From Streptomyces rishiriensis (GTDB lineage: Bacteria > Actinomycetota > Actinomycetes > Streptomycetales > Streptomycetaceae), in assembly GCF_030815485.1 (NCBI RefSeq), contig NZ_JAUSWV010000002.1, positions 7,936,001 to 8,000,000 of the forward strand: 64,000 bases of DNA, in the 5' to 3' direction. Shown one piece after another: positions 1 through 8,351 of this stretch. Position 1 is the first letter of the stretch. Each line of letters opens with the position of its first letter. The notes beneath the pieces are model-generated. The model ran no database searches, was not told the DNA's origin, and saw nothing but the letters and a program-made list of their open reading frames with translations. The position numbers and the translations under genes were made by a program.

Positions 1-606
1 AGGGACTCCGTCCGGGGCGAGTCCGCGTTGCCGATCGGATTGCCCATCCAGAACACGTCCCTCTACGTCATCCGCGACGGCACGCTGTGTGCTCCGGGTG
101 AGGTCGGAGAGGTGTGCCTGGCGGGGCCGGGCCTTTCGCCGGGGTACCTGGGAATGCGGGAGCTGACGAAGAAGAAGTACGTCGAGTACGACATCGACGG
201 CGAGAAGGTACGGCTTTATCACACCGGTGACCGCGGATTCTGCAAGGAGGACGGCAACGTCGTCTTCCAGGGGCGTCTGGACGATCAGGTGAAGGTCAAC
301 GGATTCCGGATCGAGCTGGGCGAGATCGCGCACTTCATGAACGAAGTGCCGCACGTCAAGCAGAGCTATGTCACCACGAGCGAGAAGGAATCCGGCGAGA
401 AGGTCGTGGTGGCGTTCGTGGTGCCGGCGAGTGACGCCTGCACGCCCCGGGCGTGCCACGACCACCTGGTCACGAGAATTCCCGGCTACATGATGCCCGG
501 GGAGATCCACGTCCGCGACAGCCTGCCGCTGACGGGCTCGGGCAAGGTGGACCGCAGGGCGCTCCTGTCGCAACGGCACCACCAAGAAGTTCCCGCGTCG
601 TCATGA
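1..606 (+). CDS. Amino acid adenylation enzyme, C-terminal part (5' end outside window)
   Basis: The open frame runs in from the left edge and gives the last 201 residues of an ANL-superfamily adenylation domain. Motifs A7 (YHTGD), A8 (GRLDDQVKVNGFRIELGEI) and A10 (LTGSGKVDRRAL, with the conserved Lys) are in order, so the C-terminal lobe looks functional. The protein stops about 20 residues after A10 and no carrier protein is fused, so it is a stand-alone adenylation enzyme or a module whose carrier lies elsewhere. The substrate-code region is upstream of the window and cannot be read. It is followed closely by the KAS III-like gene and the aminotransferase in the same direction, so the three probably form one operon of the biosynthetic cluster. 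Confidence 0.9.
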   Translation, partial: RDSVRGESALPIGLPIQNTSLYVIRDGTLCAPGEVGEVCLAGPGLSPGYLGMRELTKKKYVEYDIDGEKVRLYHTGDRGFCKEDGNVVFQGRLDDQVKVNGFRIELGEIAHFMNEVPHVKQSYVTTSEKESGEKVVVAFVVPASDACTPRACHDHLVTRIPGYMMPGEIHVRDSLPLTGSGKVDRRALLSQRHHQEVPASS

Positions 607-685
607 CGTGCACGGGGTCCGGGCGCCGAGCGTGTGCTCGTGCCGCCGGAGTCCCGGAGGAAGACGAGAGAAGGCTGAGGATCCA

Positions 686-1762
686 GTGACAGCGACGAAC
701 CATCCGCCCGTGGTCGACACGCGGGCCGCCGAGGACCGCACCGGCACGGGACCCGCGACCCGGCTGAGCATCAAGGCGGCGACCCTCTGGCTTCCGCCCG
801 TCAAGGAAGGCGCCCCTGACGGTGAACTCAGCTCCGCGGACGTCGAACGCATCGGTGTCACGGAACTGTATGTGGCTCCGGACGACATCGCGCCGCCCCA
901 GATGGCTGCGCTGGCCGTGGAAAGCGCCTTGGGGGGAAGCGGAACCGAACCGGCCGACATAGGCCTCCTGGCGCATTCCTTCAGCTATCACCAGGGCTTC
1001 GACATGTGGTCGCCCGCGCACTACATCGCTCATCAGGCCGGGATCATCGACGGGCTCCCCGTCAACGTCCAGCAGCTCTGCAACGGCGGTGCCGTGGCTC
1101 TGCAGCTCGCGGCCAAGTGGCTGGTCGCCACACCGGACGTGAGCACGGCTCTCGTCACGTCCGCGGACCGGTTCTGCACACCGGGATTCAACCGGTGGTC
1201 GAGCGACGACGACGCGGCCTATTCGGACTCGGCGACCGCCGTCCTGCTCGGCCGGACCGGGGAGGGCGACGACTTCCTCCACCTGCTCTCGCTCGAGATG
1301 GTGACGGACTCCGAGTGGGAGGTCCAGATGCGCGGGGACGACGCATTCAGCTCCGTCCCCTTCGGGCATGGCGTCCCTGTCGACCTCCGGCGCGCCAACA
1401 AGGTGTTCAGGGAATCCGGCGCGGCGGCCCGCATGGTCAAGCTCGGTGTCCCGAAAATGCACGAGCTCGTCCAGCGGGCCCTGCGTACGGCCGGTGTCGG
1501 CCGGGAGGACATCAGCTGTGTCGCGCTGCCGCGTCTCACCCGGACCATGCGCGAGGGCATGTTCAAGCCCACCATCAGTGAGGTCATAGGGGGAAACCCC
1601 CGCTATCTCGAGTGCGGCACGGGCTGCCTCGGCGCCGGGGACTTCCTCGCGAATCTGGTGGACATCGAGGAGGGTCTCAACCCGGGTGAGTTCGGCCTGA
1701 TCATCCAGGGCACCGGTGGATACACCTTCACATGTGCCGTGGTCCAGGCGCCCGTCGAATAG
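686..1762 (+). CDS. KAS III-like acyltransferase/ketosynthase
   Basis: A 358-residue thiolase-fold protein of the 3-oxoacyl-ACP synthase III family. The GTG at 686 is chosen because a purine-rich GAGG lies just upstream; an in-frame ATG at 608 would add 26 residues of low-quality sequence. The nucleophile Cys132 sits in QQLCNGGAVAL, and a SDDDAAYSDSATAVLL stretch matches the family's GDGAGAVVL region. The usual HQAN motif that carries the catalytic His is replaced by LPRLTRTM, and the Asn region (GNPRYLECGTG) is also divergent. This resembles KAS III relatives that move acyl groups rather than perform decarboxylative condensation. It lies between an adenylation enzyme and an aminotransferase, so it may work on a carrier-bound or amine substrate. 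Family call is firm, reaction is inference. Confidence 0.8.
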   Translation: MTATNHPPVVDTRAAEDRTGTGPATRLSIKAATLWLPPVKEGAPDGELSSADVERIGVTELYVAPDDIAPPQMAALAVESALGGSGTEPADIGLLAHSFSYHQGFDMWSPAHYIAHQAGIIDGLPVNVQQLCNGGAVALQLAAKWLVATPDVSTALVTSADRFCTPGFNRWSSDDDAAYSDSATAVLLGRTGEGDDFLHLLSLEMVTDSEWEVQMRGDDAFSSVPFGHGVPVDLRRANKVFRESGAAARMVKLGVPKMHELVQRALRTAGVGREDISCVALPRLTRTMREGMFKPTISEVIGGNPRYLECGTGCLGAGDFLANLVDIEEGLNPGEFGLIIQGTGGYTFTCAVVQAPVE

Positions 1763-1781
1763 CGTGGAATCCGGGGACGAC

Positions 1782-3098
1782 ATGGCTACGACGCCGCGTG
1801 CATGGGATCGCGAGACGTACCCCCTCTGGCACGGGACCATACCGACGTCGGCGATCCTCGACCGGAGCGGGCCCGAGGACATGTGGGTCAGGGGCGAGGG
1901 CTCCTGGCTGATCGACGGTTCGGGACGCCGTGCCCTCGACGCCCGCGCGGGAGTCGGCAACATGATGCTCGGCTACGGAAGGGCCGACGTCGTGGACGCG
2001 ATGTCCCGTCAGGCGCGCGAGCTGCCCTATGTCTGCATGGTGCGGTGGGAACTGCCGGCGCCCGTGGTCGTCGAACTCGCCCGCGCACTCACCGAGATCG
2101 CCCCTTCCGGCCTCGACCGTGTGCGGTTCTGCCACACGGGCGGCGCGGCGGTCGAGAGCGCGATACTGATGGCCCGCTCCTTCCACCGGAACGAGGGCCG
2201 ACCGGACAAGCGGCTCGTCGTGGGTCTCCGCGACAGTTACCACGGCAGCCCCATGGCGGCCATGGCGGCGAGCGGGCAGCGGATCATGCACTGGCTCTTC
2301 GGCCCGATGCCCGACGGATTCCGCCATCTGCCGGAGCCGGGGAGCGCCGACGACTGCGGTGTCCAACTCGCCGCCCAGCTCGACGCGATGGGGCCGGAAC
2401 GCATCGCGGCGGTGATACTCGAGCCGGTGAAGGGGCGGAACGGCCTGCCCCTTCCTGATCAGTACCTGCGGGCCGCACGTGAGTACTGCACGAAGAACGA
2501 CATTCTCCTCGTCTTCGATGAGGCGTTCACGGGATTCGGGCGGATGGGGGAGATGTTCGCGGCCGACATCTCCGGAGTCTCGCCGGACATCATGTGCCTC
2601 GCGAAGGGCATCACCGCCGGGTACGCGGCACTGGGCGCCGTGCTGGCGACGGACCGGATCCACCGGGCGTTCGACACCGGCAGCACGGTCTTCGCCCACG
2701 CGTCGACCACGGACGGCCACCCCGTCGCCTGCGCCGCGGCGCTCGCGGCGATCCGCGCGTACACATCCGAGGATCTGGTGGCCAACGGCCGGGCGCTGGG
2801 CCGGTTCCTCTGTGCCCGGCTGAACGAACTGCTCGACGGGGCGCCCGCGTTCGGTGGGGTCCGGGCTGTCGGCGCCTATGTGGCGATCGACGTCGTGGAC
2901 CAGGACGGCAGCCCGCTCTCGATGCCGGACCGGCAGTACCTGGAGGCGGCCTGCCGACGGCAGGGCGTGCTGGTCCACTACACGCCCGACACCGTCGTCC
3001 TGATGCCGCCGCTGACGATGACCCTGGAAGAGGCGGAGTTCGCGGCGCGGGGATTCGCGAGCGTCGTGTCCGGTCTGCGGCCTGCCGTCGCGAGGTGA
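1782..3098 (+). CDS. Class III PLP-dependent aminotransferase
   Basis: A 438-residue fold-type I aminotransferase of class III (ornithine/GABA/omega-amino acid type). The motif LLVFDEAFTGFGRMG carries the Asp that contacts the pyridine nitrogen, and CLAKGITAGYAALGAV carries the Schiff-base Lys. The ATG at 1782 follows GGGGA by five bases and sits 20 bp after the KAS III-like gene. An upstream in-frame ATG (1716) overlaps that gene and looks unused. In polyketide alkaloid pathways such enzymes convert a reductively released aldehyde to an amine. The free-standing thioester reductase at 29495 makes that role possible here, but it could instead make an amino acid building block. Substrate not determinable from sequence. 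Confidence 0.9.
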   Translation: MATTPRAWDRETYPLWHGTIPTSAILDRSGPEDMWVRGEGSWLIDGSGRRALDARAGVGNMMLGYGRADVVDAMSRQARELPYVCMVRWELPAPVVVELARALTEIAPSGLDRVRFCHTGGAAVESAILMARSFHRNEGRPDKRLVVGLRDSYHGSPMAAMAASGQRIMHWLFGPMPDGFRHLPEPGSADDCGVQLAAQLDAMGPERIAAVILEPVKGRNGLPLPDQYLRAAREYCTKNDILLVFDEAFTGFGRMGEMFAADISGVSPDIMCLAKGITAGYAALGAVLATDRIHRAFDTGSTVFAHASTTDGHPVACAAALAAIRAYTSEDLVANGRALGRFLCARLNELLDGAPAFGGVRAVGAYVAIDVVDQDGSPLSMPDRQYLEAACRRQGVLVHYTPDTVVLMPPLTMTLEEAEFAARGFASVVSGLRPAVAR

Positions 3099-3157
3099 CC
3101 CGTGCCGGCGGTCCGGCGTCGGATCCCGGATTGTCGGCCGGGCCCCCGCCCTCTCGC

Positions 3158-3796
3158 TCACTCCCGCCGGCTGACCTCCCGGGCGGGCTGAACGGCATGC
3201 CCTCGCAGGCCGCACAGCCGCAGTGTGCTCTCCAGGCACAGCAGCTCCGCCTCGTGGGTGGTGAGGCGCTCGGCGGTGACTTCCGCCGCGGCCGCGTGCT
3301 GCAGTCCGACGACGGCGGCCGTGAGCCAGGCAGCGGGCTGGGACCCGTCGAAGTCGCCCGTGTCCTGGCCCCGCCGGATGAGCCGTTCGAGCCGCGGGGG
3401 CACGACGTCGGACAGAGCGTTGCGTCCGGGCCGCGGAGGGCCGGACGCGGCGGGGTTGAGGAGGAGGGGGTTGCGGCGAAGGAACTGCCAGCCGACGTCG
3501 AGGAACCGGGCCAGCGCGTCGGCGGGCGGGGCGGTGTCGAGACCCGCGGCGTCCAGCGCGGCCAGGTATTCGGCGGCCGCGGCCTCGATGAGGGCGGCGA
3601 CCAGCGCGTCGCGTGAGGGGAAGTGCGCGTAGACGGTCTGCCGAGTGACGCCGGCCTCTGCGGCGATGTCGTCCATGCTCGCCTCGGGCCGCTCGCCGAG
3701 CACGACCCGGGCCGCGTTGAGGACGGCCTCGATGCTGCGCCGGGCATCGGAGCGGCGGCGGCGTGGCGGCGGAGCCGCCTCGGGCGAGTCGATCAT
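3158..3796 (-). CDS. TetR-family repressor of the adjacent ABC/MMPL efflux genes
   Basis: A 212-residue TetR-family regulator. The N-terminal helix-turn-helix is clear (MDDIAAEAGVTRQTVYAHFPSRDALVAAL, about residues 41-69). The ligand-binding C-terminal domain is unassigned. It is divergent from the ABC ATPase gene at 3862, and a near-perfect dyad with GTAAGAG/CTCTTAC arms lies between them, so autoregulation and repression of the exporter operon are likely. On the minus strand a TTGTCA box is followed after 18 bases by TACTAT, which would start transcription very close to the ATG. The gene converges on the aminotransferase gene with about 60 bp between stop codons. Confidence 0.9.
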   Translation of the reverse strand: MIDSPEAAPPPRRRRSDARRSIEAVLNAARVVLGERPEASMDDIAAEAGVTRQTVYAHFPSRDALVAALIEAAAAEYLAALDAAGLDTAPPADALARFLDVGWQFLRRNPLLLNPAASGPPRPGRNALSDVVPPRLERLIRRGQDTGDFDGSQPAAWLTAAVVGLQHAAAAEVTAERLTTHEAELLCLESTLRLCGLRGHAVQPAREVSRRE

Positions 3797-3826
3797 GTCA
3801 GGAATAGTAAGGCTGTGGCCCTAACC

Positions 3827-3858
3827 TTGACAAGCCGTAAGAGATAGCTAACTCTTAC
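3827..3858 (+). promoter_or_regulatory. Promoter and TetR operator of the ABC exporter operon
   Basis: A perfect TTGACA at 3827-3832 is followed by a poor -10 (TAACTC, 3849-3854; spacing 16). A 22-bp dyad at 3837-3858, arms GTAAGAG and CTCTTAC, matches its own reverse complement at 20 of 22 positions and covers the spacer and -10. The start codon is at 3862, so a transcript from this promoter would be leaderless or nearly so. The dyad also lies near the -35 side of the divergent tetR promoter, so one bound repressor could shut both genes. Sequence facts are direct; function is inferred. Confidence 0.7.
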
Positions 3859-3861
3859 AGC

Positions 3862-4878
3862 ATGCCAAACATGAGCGTGGGTGAAGATCATCCGGCGATC
3901 GAGGCGCACGGCCTGGTCAAGGTCTACGGGGAGAAGCGAGCGCTGGACGGGATCGATCTGACGATCCGGCGCGGTCAGGTGTTCGGGTTCCTGGGCCCCA
4001 ACGGCGCGGGCAAGACCACCACGATCCGCATCCTGGCCACGCTGACCCGACCCGACGGCGGCACAGCCCGCGTCCTCGGCCACGACGTGCTGACCGAGAC
4101 GGACGCGATCCGGGCCCGGGTGGCGATGACCGGCCAGTTCGCCTCCCTCGACGAGGATCTGACGGGGTACGAGAACCTGATGGTCCTCGGCCGGCTCCAA
4201 GGGCTGTCCCGGGCCGCCGCCAGACGGCGTGCCGACGCCCTGCTCGCCGCGTTCGACCTGACCGGCGCGGCCGGCCGTCCGGTGGGCGGCTACTCGGGCG
4301 GCATGCGACGCCGGCTCGACATCGGCGCCAGCCTGATCGTGACTCCCGACCTGCTGTTCCTGGACGAGCCGACCACCGGCCTCGACCCGCGCAGCCGCAA
4401 CCAGGTATGGGACCTGGTGCGACGGGTCGCCGCCGCCGGTACGACGGTGCTGCTCACCACCCAGTACCTCGAGGAGGCCGACCAGCTCGCCGAGCAGATC
4501 GCGGTCATCGACAACGGCCGGGTCGTGGCCGAGGGCACCAGCGCCCAGCTCAAGTCCCGGGTCGGCTCGGGCACCCTGCACGTCCGGCTCCTCGACGGCG
4601 AGCAGCGTCCGCAAGCGCTGCAGATCCTCGCCGGCGCCCTGGAGGGGACGGTCCAGCCCGCCGCCGATCCGCTCGCCCTGTCCATGATGCTCGCCACCCC
4701 TTCCGACGTGACGGACACGGGCCGCCTGGTCGGGCACGCCATGACCCGGCTCTCCGAGGCCGGGGTGGGCATCGCCGATCTCTCGCTGGGCCAGCCCAGC
4801 CTGGACGAGGCCTTCCTCGCCCTGACCGGCCACCGGACCGCCCCGGCCACCATCGACCACGAGGAACTGACCGCATGA
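3862..4878 (+). CDS. ABC exporter ATPase, DrrA-like
   Basis: A 338-residue ABC ATPase of the daunorubicin-resistance (DrrA) family. It shows Walker A (GPNGAGKTTT, near residue 49), the signature YSGGMRRR, Walker B with LLFLDEPTTGLDPRSR, the switch His replaced by Gln (TTQYLEEAD, usual in this family), and a C-terminal regulatory extension. It pairs with the ABC-2 permease, whose ATG overlaps this stop codon (ATGA at 4875). The protein would power drug or metabolite export at the inner face of the membrane. There is no ribosome-binding site upstream, which fits a leaderless message from the overlapping promoter. Likely self-resistance or export for the cluster, though such pairs also occur independently. 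Confidence 0.93.
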   Translation: MPNMSVGEDHPAIEAHGLVKVYGEKRALDGIDLTIRRGQVFGFLGPNGAGKTTTIRILATLTRPDGGTARVLGHDVLTETDAIRARVAMTGQFASLDEDLTGYENLMVLGRLQGLSRAAARRRADALLAAFDLTGAAGRPVGGYSGGMRRRLDIGASLIVTPDLLFLDEPTTGLDPRSRNQVWDLVRRVAAAGTTVLLTTQYLEEADQLAEQIAVIDNGRVVAEGTSAQLKSRVGSGTLHVRLLDGEQRPQALQILAGALEGTVQPAADPLALSMMLATPSDVTDTGRLVGHAMTRLSEAGVGIADLSLGQPSLDEAFLALTGHRTAPATIDHEELTA

Positions 4879-5720
4879 GCACCCCTGCCGTCTCCACGCG
4901 CTCCGCTGTGGCGGAGGACCCGATCGACGCGCTGCTCGCCGCGGGACGCACCCGCCACCGTGCCGGCGCGCTCGCCGCCTCGGCCACCTTCGGCGGCCGC
5001 GCCATGCTCAAGCTCAAGCATGACCCCAAGCAGCTCGTCGACTCGGCAGCCATCCCGATCCTTTTCACCGTGCTGTTCACCTACCTGTTCGGCGGCGCCA
5101 TCAGCGGTTCGACCGGCGAATACCTCAAGGTGCTGCTGCCCGGCGTGCTCAGCATGAGCATCGCCATCGTCACCATGTACGGCGGTGGCCGCCTCGCCCA
5201 GGACGTGCGCAGCGGAGCCTTCGACCGCTTCCGCGGCCTGCCGGTCTGGCGCGGCGCCTTCGTGCTCGGCGGCCTGCTCAGCGATGTCGCCCGCTACCTG
5301 TTCGCCTCCGCCATCGTGGTGGTCCTCGGCATGGTCATGGGCTACCGCCCCGACGGCGGCGTACCGGGCGTGCTCGCCGCCGTCGCCCTGGTCATCGCCT
5401 TCGGGCTCTCGCTCTCCCTGCTGTGGGCGGCCGTCGCCCTCGCCGTCCAGGACCCGGCCGTCGTCATCAGCATCGCCAACGCCGTACTGATGCCGCTGTC
5501 GTTCGCCAGCAACGTCTTCGTCCAGCCCAGCACGATGCCCGGCTGGCTCCAGGCCTTCGTCGACGTCAATCCGCTCAGCCATGTCGCCAGCGCGGCCCGG
5601 GGCCTGATGAACGACACCGGTGGCGCCGGTGGCCCCGTCGTCTGGTCGCTCGTCGCGACCGCCGCCATCACTCTCGTGTGCGGCCCCATCACCCTGCGCC
5701 TGTACAGCAAGCAGGGCTGA
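4875..5720 (+). CDS. ABC-2 type exporter permease, DrrB-like
   Basis: A 281-residue membrane protein with about six hydrophobic segments and the ABC-2 C-terminal pattern (AVLMPLSFASNVFVQPSTMPGWLQAFVDVNPLSHVASAARGL), typical of DrrB partners. The start ATG overlaps the ATPase stop by four bases, so translation is coupled. The N-terminal 35 residues are cytosolic and hydrophilic. It forms the transmembrane half of the exporter with the preceding ATPase. The MMPL transporter follows 121 bp downstream in the same direction and may share the transcript. Confidence 0.92.
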   Translation: MSTPAVSTRSAVAEDPIDALLAAGRTRHRAGALAASATFGGRAMLKLKHDPKQLVDSAAIPILFTVLFTYLFGGAISGSTGEYLKVLLPGVLSMSIAIVTMYGGGRLAQDVRSGAFDRFRGLPVWRGAFVLGGLLSDVARYLFASAIVVVLGMVMGYRPDGGVPGVLAAVALVIAFGLSLSLLWAAVALAVQDPAVVISIANAVLMPLSFASNVFVQPSTMPGWLQAFVDVNPLSHVASAARGLMNDTGGAGGPVVWSLVATAAITLVCGPITLRLYSKQG

Positions 5721-5841
5721 GGAGGCGCTCCACCGGCTCCGAGCCGGGCCCGTCAGGACGGACCGGCATGCCGCGGAACCCGGACAACGACCTTGTTCAG
5801 GCGTCGGCGTGCCCCTGCCCGAACCCATCAGCGGAGATTCC

Positions 5842-7947
5842 ATGCGAGTAACAGCAATCCCGTCCGGCCGGAGGGCCAAGTGGGCCGTCCTCGCCTTCTG
5901 GATCGGCCTGTTGGCGGTCGCCAGCGTGTTCAGCGGCAAGTTCGACAGCGTCGTGAAGAACGAGGTGGGCACGTTCCTGCCGAGCAACGCCGAGTCGACC
6001 CAGGCCATCGAACTGGCGAAGAAGTTCACCCCGGACATCAGCTCGGCGGTCGTCATCTATGAGCGAGCCGACGGTGACATCACCGCGGACGACCGGGCCG
6101 TGGCGAAGGCGGACGCAGGGCGCTTCGCGCAGCTGAAGCACGTGACCGCGCCCCTCGTCGGCCCGGTGGTCGCGAAGGACGGCCGGGCCATCGAGATCGT
6201 CGTCCCCGTCAAGGCCGGTGGAAGCGGACAGACGGGCTCGAGCGAGATCGAGGCCGCCGTCAAGGAGATGCGGTCGATCCTCGACTCCCACCCCACCCTC
6301 ACCACGCACGTCACCGGACCCGCGGGCTACGCCGCGGACCAGGCCGACGCGTTCGCGGGCGCCGACAAGGCGCTGCTCCTGCTCACGGTCGCGATCGTCT
6401 TCGTCATCCTGCTGCTCACCTATCGCAGCCCGGTGCTGTGGATCGCCCCGCTGATCTGTGTGGGCGTGGCCCTGTTCGTCGCACAGGCGGCGATCTACCT
6501 CTTCGCCCGGTACGGGAGCCTGACGGTCAAGGGAGACACCCAGTTCATCCTCACGGTGCTGGTCTTCGGCGCGGGCACCGACTACGCCCTGCTGCTCATC
6601 GCCCGCTACCGCGAGGAGCTGCGCCGGCACGAGGACCGGCACGAGGCGATGGCGGTCGCGCTGCGGCGCTCGGGGTCGGCCATCGTCGCCAGTGCCGTGA
6701 CGCTGATGCTGAGCCTGCTGTGCTTCCTGGCGGCCGATCTGAACTCGACCAAGAGCCTGGGACCCGCGCTGGCCATCGGCGTCGCGAGCGCCCTGGTCGC
6801 CATGGTCACCCTCCTTCCGGCTCTCCTCGTCATCCTCGGGCGCTGGATGTTCTGGCCGGTCCGGCCGACGTTCGGCTCCCCGCAGCCGCCGCAGCGCGGC
6901 CCCTGGGAGTGGATCGGGAGCGTGGTGTCCCGCAGGCCGCGCGCCACCTGGATCGGGTCCTCGGCCGTGCTGGGCGTGCTGGCGCTCGGCCTGATCGGAT
7001 TCACGGCGGACAACATGCAGATGAAGGACTCCTTCACCAGCACGCCCGAAGCCGTCACCGGTGAGCAGGCGATGGCCGTGCACTTCCCGGCGGGCGGCGG
7101 CGATCCCGCCCAGATCATCGGCGCCGCCGGCGCAGCCGGCCCGCTGCGGTCCGCGGTGGCCGCCACACCCGGGATCACGGACGTCACCCAGCCGGTGGTG
7201 AAGGACGGCCATGTCTACCTGGAGGGCACGCTGACGGCCGCCTCGAACAGCAAGGCGGCGTTCGCGACCGTCGACCGGCTGCGCGACGCGGTGCACGCGG
7301 TGCCCGGCGCCGAGGCCAAGGTCGGCGGGGGCAACGCGGTCAACCTCGACTACAAGCGGGCCGCCCAGCACGACCGGACCCTGCTGGTGCCGCTCGTCCT
7401 GATCGTCGTCGGTCTCATCATCGGCGCGCTGCTGCGGGCCGTCGTCGCGCCGTTGGTCCTGCTCGCCACGGTCGTGCTGTCGTTCGCGGCGGCGCTCGGG
7501 GTGAGCGCCCTGACCTTCCGGCACATCTTCGGGTTCGCCGGAGCCGACCCGGCGATCCCGTTGTGGATCTTCGTCTTCCTCATCGCCCTGGGAGTCGACT
7601 ACAACATCTTCCTGATGACCCGGGTGCACGAGGAATCCAAGGCGCACGGTACCCGGCGCGGAGCGCTGCGCGGCCTGAACGCCACCGGCGGCGTGATCAC
7701 CTCGGCGGGCATCGTGCTCGCGGGAACGTTCGCCGCGCTTGCGACGCTGCCCCTGGTCTTCGCCGCGCAAATCGGCTTCGCGGTCGCGTTCGGCGTACTC
7801 CTCGACACCTTCCTGGTGCGCTCCGTCCTCGTCACCGCCCTGACGTACGACCTCGGTCGGCGGATGTGGTGGCCGAGTGCCCTCAGCCGCGCGGAGACGG
7901 CGAGCGATCCCGAGGAACTCGCGCCGCAGGCGCTCGCCCAGCGGTGA
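5842..7947 (+). CDS. MMPL/RND-superfamily transporter
   Basis: A 701-residue integral membrane protein of the MMPL family. It has an N-terminal membrane helix, a large extracytoplasmic loop, a five-helix bundle with a GAGTDYALLLIARYREEL motif, then a repeat of the same layout with LGVDYNIFLMTRVHEES. These Asp/Tyr motifs carry the proton relay of the family. The length matches actinobacterial MMPL proteins. The ATG at 5842 has GGAGA eight bases upstream; a longer in-frame start at 5620 would overlap the permease gene. MMPL proteins export lipids, polyketides and drugs using proton motive force, so this is probably a second exporter of the cluster. A strong hairpin terminator follows. Confidence 0.93.
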   Translation: MRVTAIPSGRRAKWAVLAFWIGLLAVASVFSGKFDSVVKNEVGTFLPSNAESTQAIELAKKFTPDISSAVVIYERADGDITADDRAVAKADAGRFAQLKHVTAPLVGPVVAKDGRAIEIVVPVKAGGSGQTGSSEIEAAVKEMRSILDSHPTLTTHVTGPAGYAADQADAFAGADKALLLLTVAIVFVILLLTYRSPVLWIAPLICVGVALFVAQAAIYLFARYGSLTVKGDTQFILTVLVFGAGTDYALLLIARYREELRRHEDRHEAMAVALRRSGSAIVASAVTLMLSLLCFLAADLNSTKSLGPALAIGVASALVAMVTLLPALLVILGRWMFWPVRPTFGSPQPPQRGPWEWIGSVVSRRPRATWIGSSAVLGVLALGLIGFTADNMQMKDSFTSTPEAVTGEQAMAVHFPAGGGDPAQIIGAAGAAGPLRSAVAATPGITDVTQPVVKDGHVYLEGTLTAASNSKAAFATVDRLRDAVHAVPGAEAKVGGGNAVNLDYKRAAQHDRTLLVPLVLIVVGLIIGALLRAVVAPLVLLATVVLSFAAALGVSALTFRHIFGFAGADPAIPLWIFVFLIALGVDYNIFLMTRVHEESKAHGTRRGALRGLNATGGVITSAGIVLAGTFAALATLPLVFAAQIGFAVAFGVLLDTFLVRSVLVTALTYDLGRRMWWPSALSRAETASDPEELAPQALAQR

Positions 7948-8351
7948 CGTCTTCCTGACCGTAGGAGACGAGGGCCTTCCCGGCGCTCGGTGCGGACGGA
8001 GACATCCGCACCGGTGGCCGGAGTGCCCTCCTGCCTTGCCGGGCCGCGGCCCCGACCCGAACCGGAGGCCGCGGCCCGCCCGTCGGCCGGTCGGCGACGG
8101 CGGGCTGGTGCGCCGTACGGCCGAGTGCGTCGGGGCCGCCCGTCGACGAAGCGAGGCCTCCGCGGCGTACGGGCGAGGGCCCGGGCCCGGCGACGACCTC
8201 CGGCCCGCGCCGCGGCCCGGAACCGTGCGGTCGAGCCGGGCGCCGCATCGTCGTCCGGAGACCTGCCCCGCGAGAGCGGGAACCCGCCGCCGGTTCTCCG
8301 GCAGCGGGTCCCCCTTTCCCGGTCAGGCCGGGATCGCCAGGGATGCGGGGG
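7948..8351. other. Convergent intergenic region after the MMPL gene
   Basis: About 400 bp between the stops of the convergent MMPL and NRPS genes. It is extremely GC-rich, with no credible coding frame. The only structure I can support is the hairpin at 8278-8317. Confidence 0.6.
8278..8317 (+). terminator. Hairpin terminator between MMPL and NRPS genes
   Basis: Nested inverted repeat: outer arms ACCCGC/GCGGGT with flanking GGG and CCC, inner arms GCCGG/CCGGC closing a TTCT loop, followed by CCCCTTT on the plus strand. It ends forward transcription from the exporter block and may also stop the minus-strand NRPS message, although no T-run is seen on that side. Confidence 0.7.

Noticed and set aside
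5797..7770. A 657-residue minus-strand open frame
   Set aside because: Antisense to the MMPL transporter; Arg/Gly/Asp-rich shadow sequence.
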